Shown here: positions 24,797-33,182 of the stretch, one piece after another | How positions within the stretch are numbered: the stretch's first letter is position 1 | Layout: each line of letters begins with the position of its first letter | Source: Leisingera sp. NJS204 | GTDB taxonomy: Bacteria; Pseudomonadota; Alphaproteobacteria; Rhodobacterales; Rhodobacteraceae | DNA: 64,000 bases | Assembly (NCBI RefSeq): GCF_004123675.1 | Contig: NZ_CP035417.1 | Coordinates: 3,959,501-4,023,500, forward strand | Reading direction: 5' to 3' | The notes under the pieces: model-generated | What the model was told of the DNA's origin: nothing | Seen by the model: only the letters and a program-made list of their open reading frames with translations | Databases searched by the model: none | Translations under genes and position numbers: made by a program

Positions 24797-25300
24797 ATGC
24801 CTGAAGGCCGGACAGGGCAGGGATACGGCGGCGAAAGCCTGCTGTTTCTGACGGATGAGCAGCTGCGCCAGGGGATCGAGGCAATGTTTTTTGCCTACCG
24901 CGGCTTTACCGCCGATCCGGACCGGATTCTGGCGGAATTGTCCTATGGCCGGGCGCATCACCGGGCGGTCCACTTTATCAACCGCTCACCCGGAACGACG
25001 GTGAACAACCTTCTCAGCATTCTGGGCGTGACCAAACAGTCGCTGAACCGGGTGCTGCGCACATTGATCGGCGACGGTTTGGTGATCAGCAAGGTGGGTG
25101 AGCTGGATAAACGCGAGCGGCATCTGTATCTGACCGAACAGGGCGCGGCGCTGGAGGCCACGCTGTCAGACGCCCAGCGCGCCCGGATGCGCGCCGCCTA
25201 CAAAGATGCCGGCCCCGAGGCGGTGCAAGGTTTCAAAAAGGTGCTGGAAGCAATGATGGATGCGGATATGCGCCGTGCCTATGCCAAGTTGCGGGATTAA
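24797..25300 (+). CDS. petP: MarR-family regulator, PetP-like
   Basis: The 167-residue protein is a winged-helix MarR regulator (helix-turn-helix about residues 65-100: TTVNNLLSILGVTKQSLNRVL; wing around ISKVGELDKRERHLYL). In Rhodobacter capsulatus a MarR-type gene, petP, precedes petR, and the same pair occurs here, followed 5 bases downstream by an OmpR-type gene. The ATG at 24797 follows GAGGGGG; a longer frame from 24683 crosses the operator-like repeat and is rejected. The PetP name rests on this gene pairing. Confidence 0.75.
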   Translation: MPEGRTGQGYGGESLLFLTDEQLRQGIEAMFFAYRGFTADPDRILAELSYGRAHHRAVHFINRSPGTTVNNLLSILGVTKQSLNRVLRTLIGDGLVISKVGELDKRERHLYLTEQGAALEATLSDAQRARMRAAYKDAGPEAVQGFKKVLEAMMDADMRRAYAKLRD

Positions 25301-25305
25301 GGCGT

Positions 25306-26007
25306 ATGAGCATGCATGACGCCCATCTGCTGATCATTGACGACGACGAACGCATCCGCGGGCTTTTGAAGAAATTCCTGATGCGCTCCGGCTTTCTGGT
25401 CACTGCAGCGCGCGACGCGGCCCATGCCCGCCGGGTGCTGGCGGGCTTGGATTTCGACCTGATCGTCATGGATGTGATGATGCCCGGCGAGGACGGTATC
25501 TCGCTGACAACTTCCTTGCGCGAAACGATGGCCACACCGATCCTGCTGCTGACCGCCAAGGGCGAGACTGAGGACAGGATTGCCGGACTGGAAGCTGGCG
25601 CGGATGACTACCTGCCAAAACCCTTTGAGCCCAAAGAGCTGCTGCTGCGTGTCAACGCAATCCTGCGGCGGATGCCGGACACGGTTGCACAGGAAAGTGC
25701 GCCCAAAGTGCTGCATCTGGGTGCCATCCGCTATGACATCGAACGCGGTGAAATGTGGCAGGGGGATGAGCTGATCCGCCTCACCGGCACCGAAAGCCAG
25801 TTGATGAAGATCTTCTCGGCCCAGCCCGGCGAGCCGGTCTCCCGCACCAAGCTGGTCGAGGATCTGGGCCGCGACCGCGGTCAGGCGCAGGAACGCGCGG
25901 TAGACGTGCAGATCACCCGTCTGCGCCGCAAGATCGAGCCGAACCCGAAACAGCCGCAATACCTGCAAACCGTCCGCGGCGCAGGCTACATGCTGGCCCC
26001 CGAGTAA
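25306..26007 (+). CDS. petR: OmpR-family response regulator, PetR-like
   Basis: This 233-residue response regulator has a receiver domain (acidic triad DDD at residues 12-14, phospho-acceptor D56, conserved K105 in LPKPF) and an OmpR/PhoB winged-helix effector (about 130-233, ending RGAGYMLAPE). It follows the PetP-like gene after 5 bases. In R. capsulatus the PetPR pair is needed for cytochrome bc1 and respiratory growth, but no histidine kinase or petABC is adjacent here. The name is inferred from pairing and domain match. Confidence 0.8.
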   Translation: MSMHDAHLLIIDDDERIRGLLKKFLMRSGFLVTAARDAAHARRVLAGLDFDLIVMDVMMPGEDGISLTTSLRETMATPILLLTAKGETEDRIAGLEAGADDYLPKPFEPKELLLRVNAILRRMPDTVAQESAPKVLHLGAIRYDIERGEMWQGDELIRLTGTESQLMKIFSAQPGEPVSRTKLVEDLGRDRGQAQERAVDVQITRLRRKIEPNPKQPQYLQTVRGAGYMLAPE

Positions 26008-26017
26008 AGCCCCAGCC

Positions 26018-26074
26018 TCTTCTTCTGGCCGCAAATATCCCGGGGTCCGGGGCAGCGCCCCGGGATTCCCCTTG
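26018..26074 (+). repeat. Intergenic repeat with GC-rich hairpin, type 2
   Basis: CTTCTTCTGGCC-CAAATA-CCCGGGG is followed by a hairpin CCGGGGC-AGC-GCCCCGG at 26047-26063. A related arrangement occurs at 50231-50296 (TTTCTGGTCCCAAATACCCCGGGG, then hairpins). It lies between petR and the deacetylase gene. It is related in its first part to the 47041 repeat family. Confidence 0.55.
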
Positions 26075-26134
26075 CCGCGCAGCGCCGCGGCCCCCTAGGG
26101 TCGCGCCAAACCCCGCAGCAGGAGGATACGAGCC

Positions 26135-27061
26135 ATGACAACCGCACTGATCACCCACGCGGATTGCCTAAATCACGTCACGCCGGACGGGCATCCGGAA
26201 CAGGTGGCACGGCTTGCGCATATCCTGCACGCGCTGGAACCATTGGACCTGAAACGCGTAACCGCGCCGATGGCTGCCGAGGATGACATCCTGCGCATCC
26301 ACCCTGCGGGTTATTTGTCGGACTTGCGCAAAGCCTCCCCTAGCGAAGGCTGGGCACAAATTGATGGCGACACCTTCATGTCTCCCGGCTCGCTGGATGC
26401 CGCCTTCCGCGCAGCCGGTGCAGTGGTGCGCGGTGTCGATATGGTGCTAGGCGGCGAGGTGCAGAACGCGTTTGCTGCTGTGCGCCCGCCTGGGCATCAC
26501 GCGGAAACAGACACTGCAATGGGGTTTTGCCTGTTCGGCAATGCGGCACTAGCGGCGAAACACGCGCTGGACCACCATGGACTTAACCGCGTCGCGGTGG
26601 TGGATTTCGACGTGCATCACGGCAATGGTACCCAGGATCTGCTGTGGGACGAGGCGCGCGCTCTGGTGATCACCAGCCAGCAGATGCCACTCTGGCCCGG
26701 CTCCGGCCGCCCTGAGGAGGACGGCGCCCATGGCAATATCCTGAACATGCCGCTGGCACCGGGATCGGGCCGCACTGAAATGCAGGCGGCCTATGAAGGC
26801 CAGGCATTCCCGCGCCTGCGTGCCTTCAAGCCAGAGTTGATTATCATTTCGGCAGGCTTTGACGCCCATCAGGACGATCCGCTTGCCAGCCTCAACTGGG
26901 CAACAGAAGATTTCGCCTGGATCACTGCCGAACTGTGCAGACTTGCAAGTGAACTGTGCCAGGGCCGTATCGTCTCGACTTTGGAAGGCGGATATGATCT
27001 GAACGCGCTGGCCGCCGCAACGCGCGCGCATGTGGAAGAATTGATAAAGGCACCGGCATGA
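26135..27061 (+). CDS. Class II histone-deacetylase-family amidohydrolase
   Basis: The 308-residue product has the arginase/deacetylase fold: RPPGHHAET at about residues 122-130, zinc-binding DVHHGNGTQD at about 160-170 and SAGFDAHQDDPL at about 245-256. Bacterial members act as acetylpolyamine amidohydrolases or protein deacetylases. The start follows an AGGAGG-like site. Its stop overlaps the xseB start by 4 bases, so these two are coupled, and ispA and dxs follow. The biochemical substrate is not indicated. Confidence 0.93.
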   Translation: MTTALITHADCLNHVTPDGHPEQVARLAHILHALEPLDLKRVTAPMAAEDDILRIHPAGYLSDLRKASPSEGWAQIDGDTFMSPGSLDAAFRAAGAVVRGVDMVLGGEVQNAFAAVRPPGHHAETDTAMGFCLFGNAALAAKHALDHHGLNRVAVVDFDVHHGNGTQDLLWDEARALVITSQQMPLWPGSGRPEEDGAHGNILNMPLAPGSGRTEMQAAYEGQAFPRLRAFKPELIIISAGFDAHQDDPLASLNWATEDFAWITAELCRLASELCQGRIVSTLEGGYDLNALAAATRAHVEELIKAPA

Positions 27062-27312
27062 CTGAGACCCGCAACGAGCCCCCCGTGGACCAGATGAGCT
27101 TTGAACAGGCGATGCGTGAGCTGGAAGGCGTGGTGGACCAGCTGGAGCGCGGCGACGTGGCGCTGGATGCCTCAATCGCGCTTTACGAACGCGGTGCTGC
27201 GCTGAAGAAACGCTGCGAGGATGAGCTGAAACGCGCCGAGGAAAAGGTTGCCGCCATTACGCTGGATGCAAACGGCACCCCCAAGGGCACCCAGCCGCTG
27301 GATGCCGGCTGA
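27058..27312 (+). CDS. xseB: Exodeoxyribonuclease VII small subunit
   Basis: XseB is the small subunit that forms helical arms on the XseA nuclease. The 84 residues contain the family signature FEQAMRELEGVVDQLERGD at about residues 15-33 and a coiled-coil C-terminal half (KKRCEDELKRAEEKV). The start overlaps the deacetylase stop by 4 bases and ispA follows after 3 bases, the common xseB-ispA-dxs order. Confidence 0.95.
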   Translation: MTETRNEPPVDQMSFEQAMRELEGVVDQLERGDVALDASIALYERGAALKKRCEDELKRAEEKVAAITLDANGTPKGTQPLDAG

Positions 27313-27315
27313 GCC

Positions 27316-28200
27316 ATGACCGCCGCAGCAGACGCCCGAACGCGCCCCTTTGCAGATGCGTTGAAAAACGCACAGGCCAGCATCACCGCACATATGGAAA
27401 TGCGGCTGGCAGGCAGCGACAAGCTGCATACTGCGATGCGCTACGCCATCACCGGCGGCAAGATGCTGCGCGGCTTTCTGGTGCTGGAAAGCAGCCGTCT
27501 GCACGGTGTCCCGGCTGAAGCTGCCCTTGAGGCAGCGCTCGCTATTGAATGCATCCACGCTTATTCGCTGGTACATGACGACCTGCCCTGCATGGACGAT
27601 GACGACCTGCGCCGCGGCCAGCCTACTGTGCACAAAAAATGGGATGAGGCGATGGCAGTTCTTGCCGGCGACAGCCTGCAGGCCTTTGCCTTTGAGCTGC
27701 TGGCAGACCCCAAGGCTGGCCCCCACGCCCTGACCCTGATCCGCGGCCTGGCGCAGTCCTCCGGCAAAGACGGCATGGTGTCGGGCCAGATGCTGGACAT
27801 AGCGGCAGAGACCGCCGATGCGCCGCTGACGCTGGAGCAGATCACCAGGCTGCAGGGCCGCAAGACTGGATGCCTTATCGAATGGTCCGCCACTGCCGGC
27901 GCGGTGCTGGCGGGCGAAGACCCTGCGCCGCTGCGGCAATACGCACGCGCCCTTGGCCTTGCCTTCCAGATCGCCGACGACATCTTGGATGTGGAAGGCG
28001 ATGCCGCCAAGGTCGGCAAGGCCGTGCGCAAGGATGCCGATGCCGGCAAGGCAACCTTTGTCTCGCTGCTCGGTCTGGCGGAGGCAAAAGCCCGCGCACA
28101 GTCCTTGTGCGACGAGGCCTGCACCGCGCTGTCACCTTATGGTGAGGATGCAGCAACCTTGAAGGCAGCCGCGCGTTTCGTTATTGCGCGCGACAGCTAA
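27316..28200 (+). CDS. ispA: Farnesyl diphosphate synthase (polyprenyl synthetase family)
   Basis: IspA condenses isopentenyl and dimethylallyl diphosphate to farnesyl diphosphate. The 294 residues hold both Asp-rich motifs: the first (DDLPCMD, D88-D94, followed by a DDDLRRGQPTVH segment) and the second (DDILD, about residues 221-225). The small-chain-type residues upstream of the first motif (IHAYSLVHDD) fit a C15 product. It sits in the run deacetylase-xseB-ispA-dxs; the last two share the isoprenoid pathway. Confidence 0.95.
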   Translation: MTAAADARTRPFADALKNAQASITAHMEMRLAGSDKLHTAMRYAITGGKMLRGFLVLESSRLHGVPAEAALEAALAIECIHAYSLVHDDLPCMDDDDLRRGQPTVHKKWDEAMAVLAGDSLQAFAFELLADPKAGPHALTLIRGLAQSSGKDGMVSGQMLDIAAETADAPLTLEQITRLQGRKTGCLIEWSATAGAVLAGEDPAPLRQYARALGLAFQIADDILDVEGDAAKVGKAVRKDADAGKATFVSLLGLAEAKARAQSLCDEACTALSPYGEDAATLKAAARFVIARDS

Positions 28201-28251
28201 CACCGCGCGCCACGCCCCGGCACCCTGCCCGGCGCAGCCCAAGGAGACACC

Positions 28252-30180
28252 ATGTCCGACCGGCCCAAGACCCCGCTTCTGGACCAGATTACCCGCCCCG
28301 CGGATCTGAAGGGGCTGACGGATGCGCAACTGGTGCAAGTGGCGCAGGAACTGCGGCAGGAAACCATTGCTGCGGTTTCCGTCACCGGCGGCCATCTGGG
28401 TGCAGGCCTGGGTGTGGTGGAGCTGACCACCGCCCTGCACGCAGTCTTTGACACCCCGCGGGACAAGGTGATCTGGGACGTCTCCCACCAGTGTTATCCG
28501 CATAAGATCCTGACCGGGCGCCGCGACCGTATCCGTACCCTGCGGATGAAGGACGGCCTCAGCGGTTTCACCAAACGTTCCGAGTCGCCCTACGATCCGT
28601 TTGGCGCCGCCCATAGTTCCACCTCGATCAGCGCCGCGCTTGGCTTTGCGGTGGCGCGCGACCTCGGTGGTGTGATCCCCGAGGGCAACGGCGACGCTAT
28701 CGCGGTGATCGGCGACGGCTCGATGTCGGCCGGCATGGCGTTTGAAGCGATGAACAACGCAGGCCATCTGGGCAAGCGGCTGATCGTCATCCTGAACGAC
28801 AATGAAATGTCGATCGCTCCGCCCGTTGGCGCGCTGTCGTCTTATCTCTCACGCCTCTACGCAGGCGAACCCTTCCAGGAGCTGAAGGCCGCCGCCAAGG
28901 GGGCCGTCTCGCTGCTGCCCGAACCCTTCCGCGAGGGCGCCAAACGCGCCAAGGACATGCTGAAAGGCATGGCCGTCGGCGGCACTCTGTTCGAAGCCTT
29001 GGGGTTTTCCTACCTCGGCCCCATCGACGGGCATGACATGGATCAGCTGCTGCCAGTGCTGCGCACGGTCAAGGCCCGGGCCACCGGTCCGATCCTGATC
29101 CATGTGCTGACCAAAAAGGGCAAGGGCTACGCCCCGGCAGAAGCTGCCCGCGACAAGGGCCACGCCACCGCCAAATTCGACATGGTGACGGGGGAGCAGA
29201 AGACGGCGCCCTCCAACGCGCCCTCCTATACCTCGGTGTTCGGCAACGAGCTGGTGAAGCTCGCAGCCGCGGACGACAAGATCTGCGCCGTGACCGCGGC
29301 GATGCCCGACGGCACCGGGTTGAACCTGATGGCCGAACGCTACCCCTCGCGCACCTTTGACGTCGGCATTGCCGAACAGCACGGCGTGACCTTTGCCGCT
29401 GCATTAGCGGCCGGCGGCATGAAGCCGTTTTGCGCGATGTATTCCACTTTTCTGCAGCGCGGCTATGACCAGGTGGTGCATGACGTGGCGATCCAGCGTC
29501 TGCCGGTTCGCTTTGCCATCGACCGCGCCGGTCTGGTGGGCGCCGATGGTGCCACCCACGCAGGCAGCTTCGACATTGGCTATATGGCAAACCTGCCTGG
29601 CATGGTGGTGATGGCTGCCGCCGACGAGGCCGAGCTGGCCCATATGGTCGCCACCGCCGCTGCCCATGACGACGGCCCCATCGCCTTCCGCTATCCCCGC
29701 GGCGAGGGCGAAGGCGTCGAGATGCCCGAAACCCCGGAAGTGCTGGAGATCGGCAAGGGCCGGATGATCCAAGCGGGCAAACGCGTGGCGCTCTTGTCCT
29801 TCGGCACCCGCCTGGGCGAGGTGCGAAAGGCCGCCGAAGCATTGGCGGCCAAGGGCATCACCCCAACCATCGCCGACGCCCGCTTTGCCAAACCGCTGGA
29901 CCGCGATCTGATCCTCCAGCTGGCTGCGGATCACGAGGCACTGATCACCATCGAGGAAGGCGCAGTGGGCGGTTTCGGCTCCCATGTCGCACAGCTGCTA
30001 GCCGAGGAAGCCGTGTTCGACAGCGGCCTCAAGTACCGCTCCATGGTGCTGCCCGATACCTTTATCGACCAGGCCAGCCCTGCGGATATGTACGAGGTCG
30101 CGGCCATGAACGCGCCGCAGATCGAAGCCAAGGTGCTGGAGGTGCTGGGCGTGGCAACAATTGGCGAGAAGCGGGCATAA
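28252..30180 (+). CDS. dxs: 1-deoxy-D-xylulose-5-phosphate synthase
   Basis: Dxs makes the first intermediate of the MEP isoprenoid pathway from pyruvate and glyceraldehyde 3-phosphate. The 642 residues are full-length. The thiamin-diphosphate motif starts at GDGS (residues 154-157) and ends at the NDNEM region (about 182-186); [14 protein letters not shown], the transketolase pyrimidine-binding domain ([11 protein letters not shown] onward) and the C-terminal domain follow. It starts 52 bases after ispA, with AAGGAGA before the ATG. No terminator is evident after it. Confidence 0.97.
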   Translation: MSDRPKTPLLDQITRPADLKGLTDAQLVQVAQELRQETIAAVSVTGGHLGAGLGVVELTTALHAVFDTPRDKVIWDVSHQCYPHKILTGRRDRIRTLRMKDGLSGFTKRSESPYDPFGAAHSSTSISAALGFAVARDLGGVIPEGNGDAIAVIGDGSMSAGMAFEAMNNAGHLGKRLIVILNDNEMSIAPPVGALSSYLSRLYAGEPFQELKAAAKGAVSLLPEPFREGAKRAKDMLKGMAVGGTLFEALGFSYLGPIDGHDMDQLLPVLRTVKARATGPILIHVLTKKGKGYAPAEAARDKGHATAKFDMVTGEQKTAPSNAPSYTSVFGNELVKLAAADDKICAVTAAMPDGTGLNLMAERYPSRTFDVGIAEQHGVTFAAALAAGGMKPFCAMYSTFLQRGYDQVVHDVAIQRLPVRFAIDRAGLVGADGATHAGSFDIGYMANLPGMVVMAAADEAELAHMVATAAAHDDGPIAFRYPRGEGEGVEMPETPEVLEIGKGRMIQAGKRVALLSFGTRLGEVRKAAEALAAKGITPTIADARFAKPLDRDLILQLAADHEALITIEEGAVGGFGSHVAQLLAEEAVFDSGLKYRSMVLPDTFIDQASPADMYEVAAMNAPQIEAKVLEVLGVATIGEKRA

Positions 30181-30256
30181 CTCACACCCTTTTCATACCT
30201 GTTTCTTGCAGCATTCAGACTAAGGGCAATCGAACCCATTCTGGATTTGCGTTGTG

Positions 30257-30577
30257 CTATCTGTATCCGGTTACTGTGCAAAAAAACCGGTAAATACCCG
30301 CTGACATGCCCGTGTTCAGCTTGCGTACCAATGCTGCAATCTGATCATCCCCCAGCAGATAGACAGGCAGTTTATCCAGGTTCATCACGGCGAAATTCAT
30401 CAGCATCGCCCGCTTGGCGAAAACTGCGAAACCAAACACAACATCTATCTTTCGTGCAAAGGATTGCTGTTCCCACAGCTGATCCATCACACCCGGAAAC
30501 TGCTGGTTGATCCGTGCATAAAGCCGGCCCAGTGTCCTGAAGTTAAACAGCACAAAGATCAGATGCAGAATGCCCAA
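30257..30577 (-). CDS. Hypothetical protein after the epimerase-like gene
   Basis: The 106-codon frame begins at a TTG 3 bases after the stop of the 30580-31449 gene on the same strand. Its sequence contains LYARINQQFPGVMDQLWEQQ and VVFGFAVFAKRAMLMNFAV, which look like natural helical protein rather than a shadow frame, and no other frame here is convincing. No family is recognised. The first ATG is later in the frame, so the start is uncertain. Confidence 0.45.
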   Translation of the reverse strand: MGILHLIFVLFNFRTLGRLYARINQQFPGVMDQLWEQQSFARKIDVVFGFAVFAKRAMLMNFAVMNLDKLPVYLLGDDQIAALVRKLNTGMSAGIYRFFCTVTGYR

Positions 30578-30579
30578 TC

Positions 30580-31449
30580 CTAAACCCCCGGCGGCTCCGC
30601 AGGCGGCACAAAGCTCTCCATGTCCTCGGCCTCCAGCACTGCCCGCAGCCCCTCGCGATAGGTAGGATAAAGCAGCTTCACACCCAGCTCTTCCTTGATG
30701 CGGAGGTTGCGGACGCGCTTGTTCTCTCCATAGAAACTGCGCGCCATAGGGGTCATGCCAGCCTCGTCAAAGGGCACTTCGGCGGGCACCGGCAGGCCCA
30801 GCAGTTCTGCTGCATGGCCCAGCACATCCTGCGGCGGCGCCGGATCATCGTCGCAGACGTTGAAAATGGCACCGGGGCGGGGCTGCGCAATGGAGGCCGC
30901 CAGCACCTGGGCAATGTCCTCCACATGAATGCGGGAAAACACCTGACCCGGCTTGATGATCCGCCGCGCCTTGCCCGCCATCAGCTTTGCAAAGGGGCCG
31001 CGGCCGGGACCGTAGATGCCCGCTAGCCGGAAGATGTGCAGCGGCAGACCGGGGATGGCCTGCCATTGCGCCTCGGCCCGGGCGCGCCAATCGCCGCGCT
31101 CGCTGGAGGGCGTCACCGGCGTGTTCTCATCCACCCAGGCGCCGTCGTGATGGCCATAAACTGCCGTAGTCGACAGATACCCCACCCATTCCAGATCGGG
31201 GGCAGCAGTGATTTGACCAGCCATCGCGGCCAGCACCGGGTCACCCGCCATGTTCGGCCCTATCGAGCTCAGAACATGGGTGACCCCGTCCAGCGGCACG
31301 TCCTGCCCGGGCCAGGTGATCATCTCCACGCCTTCGGCCTCCACAGCCTCGCGCGAAGTGCCGATAACCCGCCATCCCTGCGCCAGCAGGCGCGGCGCAA
31401 GCGCCCGGGCGGTATAGCCAAATCCAAGACAAAGCAGCGTTTTCCTCAT
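30580..31449 (-). CDS. NAD-dependent epimerase/dehydratase-like SDR protein
   Basis: The 289-residue protein is an extended-SDR type with N-terminal Rossmann motif LGFGYTARAL (residues 7-16; GxGxxA variant) and STTAVYGHHDG at about residues 93-103, followed by GIYGPGRGPFAKL. The usual catalytic Tyr-x3-Lys is not obvious after the STTAVYG segment, which is typical of the YeeZ-like family of SDRs of unknown substrate. It diverges from the methyltransferase gene and is followed by a small unknown gene. Confidence 0.85.
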   Translation of the reverse strand: MRKTLLCLGFGYTARALAPRLLAQGWRVIGTSREAVEAEGVEMITWPGQDVPLDGVTHVLSSIGPNMAGDPVLAAMAGQITAAPDLEWVGYLSTTAVYGHHDGAWVDENTPVTPSSERGDWRARAEAQWQAIPGLPLHIFRLAGIYGPGRGPFAKLMAGKARRIIKPGQVFSRIHVEDIAQVLAASIAQPRPGAIFNVCDDDPAPPQDVLGHAAELLGLPVPAEVPFDEAGMTPMARSFYGENKRVRNLRIKEELGVKLLYPTYREGLRAVLEAEDMESFVPPAEPPGV

Positions 31450-31514
31450 GCTTCCTAGATGCGTTGGCCGCGCCTGCTGCGCAAGGGTTGATTCGAATCC
31501 CGATCAGCCTTTTC

Positions 31515-32159
31515 ATGGCGCGCATGGACAAACAGAAACCGGGACTTTCAAACGCCTACGCCCTGCAGACACCTGCCGATTCCAAGCGGCTTTACAGGGA
31601 CTGGGCCAGCACATACGACCAGGATTTCGCCGCCGGGCAGGGCTACCTCCTGCCCGGATTGACTGCCAAGGTTTTTGCCGCCGCCGGGGGAGCCGGCCCG
31701 GTGCTGGACGTCGGTGCCGGAACCGGTCTGTGCGGCCAAGCGTTGCGGGCGATTGGAATAGAACCAATCGACGCCACCGATATAAGCGCCGCGATGCTGG
31801 CCGAAGCCTTGCGCAAGGATGCCTACCGTGACGTGATCGAAGCCGATCTGCTGGAAGGCATCCCGGTGCCGCGCGGGTCCTACCGAGGTGTGGTCTCCTC
31901 CGGCACCTTCACCCATGGGCACCTCGGCCCGGAAGTCCTGCCCGCCCTGTTGCGGGTGGCCGCACCCGATGCCTGGTTTGCTCTGTCGGTGAATGCCAAG
32001 TTCTACGGTAAGGCGGGGTTTTCCGAAGCCTTCGGCCGGCTGCTGCGCGGGCAATGGATCAAAAATCTTACACTGCCTGAACTGCCCATCTACGGACCTG
32101 GCGCGACGGGGGCGCACAAGGACGACACCGCCCTGATCGCGCGATTTCAAAAAGTATAG
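31515..32159 (+). CDS. SAM-dependent methyltransferase
   Basis: The 214-residue product (from ATG 31515; a TTG-started frame 17 codons longer lacks a good site) has the class I methyltransferase motif VLDVGAGTGLCGQAL (motif I) and DATDISAAMLAEAL (motif II), with VVSSGTFTHGHLGPEVL in the post-I region. The opening DWASTYDQDFAA matches small-molecule or tRNA-type methyltransferases. Substrate is unknown. It is divergent from the epimerase-like gene and a GC-rich hairpin (32202-32220) without U-run follows. Confidence 0.85.
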   Translation: MARMDKQKPGLSNAYALQTPADSKRLYRDWASTYDQDFAAGQGYLLPGLTAKVFAAAGGAGPVLDVGAGTGLCGQALRAIGIEPIDATDISAAMLAEALRKDAYRDVIEADLLEGIPVPRGSYRGVVSSGTFTHGHLGPEVLPALLRVAAPDAWFALSVNAKFYGKAGFSEAFGRLLRGQWIKNLTLPELPIYGPGATGAHKDDTALIARFQKV

Positions 32160-32347
32160 CGCCCCTTTGCCACTTAGCTGTTGGACAGGCGGGGATCCAA
32201 ACGCCGCGCAAAGCGCGGCGCCGGACCCAACTGCCCAGGGACATCTTCAGAGGTTCCTGAAACAAGGGGAGCTCCCGCGTCTTAGGACGGCATCTGCGAT
32301 GCCACCCGCGCCTTTGGGCCCGGCGCCGCACCTGGCGGCGCGCCGCG

Positions 32348-33133
32348 TCAGCGCCCCTTCCAGACCGGATCGCGCTTTTCGGCAAAGGCGCGGGCGCCTT
32401 CCAGGTTGTCCTCGGAACCATAGAGAACATCCACCGACTGCAGCTGCCGCTGCGTGATCCGGTTCATCGCGTCCTGGAATTTGGAATCTTCAGCGTCGCG
32501 CACGATCTCCTTGATTGCCGCATAGACCAGCGGCGGGCCGGAGGCGAGCAGCCGCGCCAGCTCCCAGGCCCGGTCCATCAGCTGGTCCGCCGCCACGATC
32601 TCGTTCACCAGGCCCCAGCGGTTGGCCTCTTCTGCGTCAAACCAGCGCCCGGTCAGCAACAGCTCCATAGCGATGTGATAAGGGATGCGCTTGGGCAGCT
32701 TCACGCTGGCGGCATCGGCCACAGTGCCGGAGCGGATCTCCGGCAACGCAAAGGTGGCATGATCGGCAGCGATGATCACATCCGCTGACAGCGCCAGCTC
32801 CAGCCCGCCGCCACAGGCGATGCCATTCACGGCGGCAATCACCGGTTTGTTCATGTCGCGCAGCTCCTGCAGGCCACCAAAGCCGCCGACGCCATAATCG
32901 CCATCCACTGCATCGCCGTCAGCCGCGGCTTTCAGGTCCCAGCCTGGGCAGAAGAACTTTTCTCCACCGCCGGTCAGGATCGCCACCCGCAGCTCTGGAT
33001 CATCGCGGAAGCCGCGGAATACCTCCCCCATCACCCGGCTGGTCTGCAGGTCAATGGCATTGGCCTTGGGCCGGTCCAGCGTCACTTCCAGTATGGCGCC
33101 GTCGCGGCGGGTTTTCACAGGGCTGTCGGTCAT
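32348..33133 (-). CDS. Enoyl-CoA hydratase / carnitinyl-CoA dehydratase-like (crotonase family)
   Basis: The 261 residues have the crotonase fold, with oxyanion-hole and substrate loop IACGGGLELALSADVI and catalytic-region FALPEIRSGTVADAASVKLP. A GGGGEKFFCPGWDLKAAADG-like opening loop is present. CaiD-like members act on crotonobetainyl- or carnitinyl-CoA; the neighbours (NDP-forming CoA ligase, acyl-CoA dehydrogenase, GlxA regulator) are consistent with such CoA-thioester catabolism but not specific. ATG at 33133 follows AGGAGG. Confidence 0.85.
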   Translation of the reverse strand: MTDSPVKTRRDGAILEVTLDRPKANAIDLQTSRVMGEVFRGFRDDPELRVAILTGGGEKFFCPGWDLKAAADGDAVDGDYGVGGFGGLQELRDMNKPVIAAVNGIACGGGLELALSADVIIAADHATFALPEIRSGTVADAASVKLPKRIPYHIAMELLLTGRWFDAEEANRWGLVNEIVAADQLMDRAWELARLLASGPPLVYAAIKEIVRDAEDSKFQDAMNRITQRQLQSVDVLYGSEDNLEGARAFAEKRDPVWKGR

Positions 33134-33182
33134 ATCAATTCCTCCTGGCACGGTAGTACCGCTTATGTTTCAGGCCGAAGCC

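Noticed and set aside
32202-32220. GC-rich 8-bp hairpin after the methyltransferase gene
   Set aside because: No U-run on either strand, so not called a terminator.
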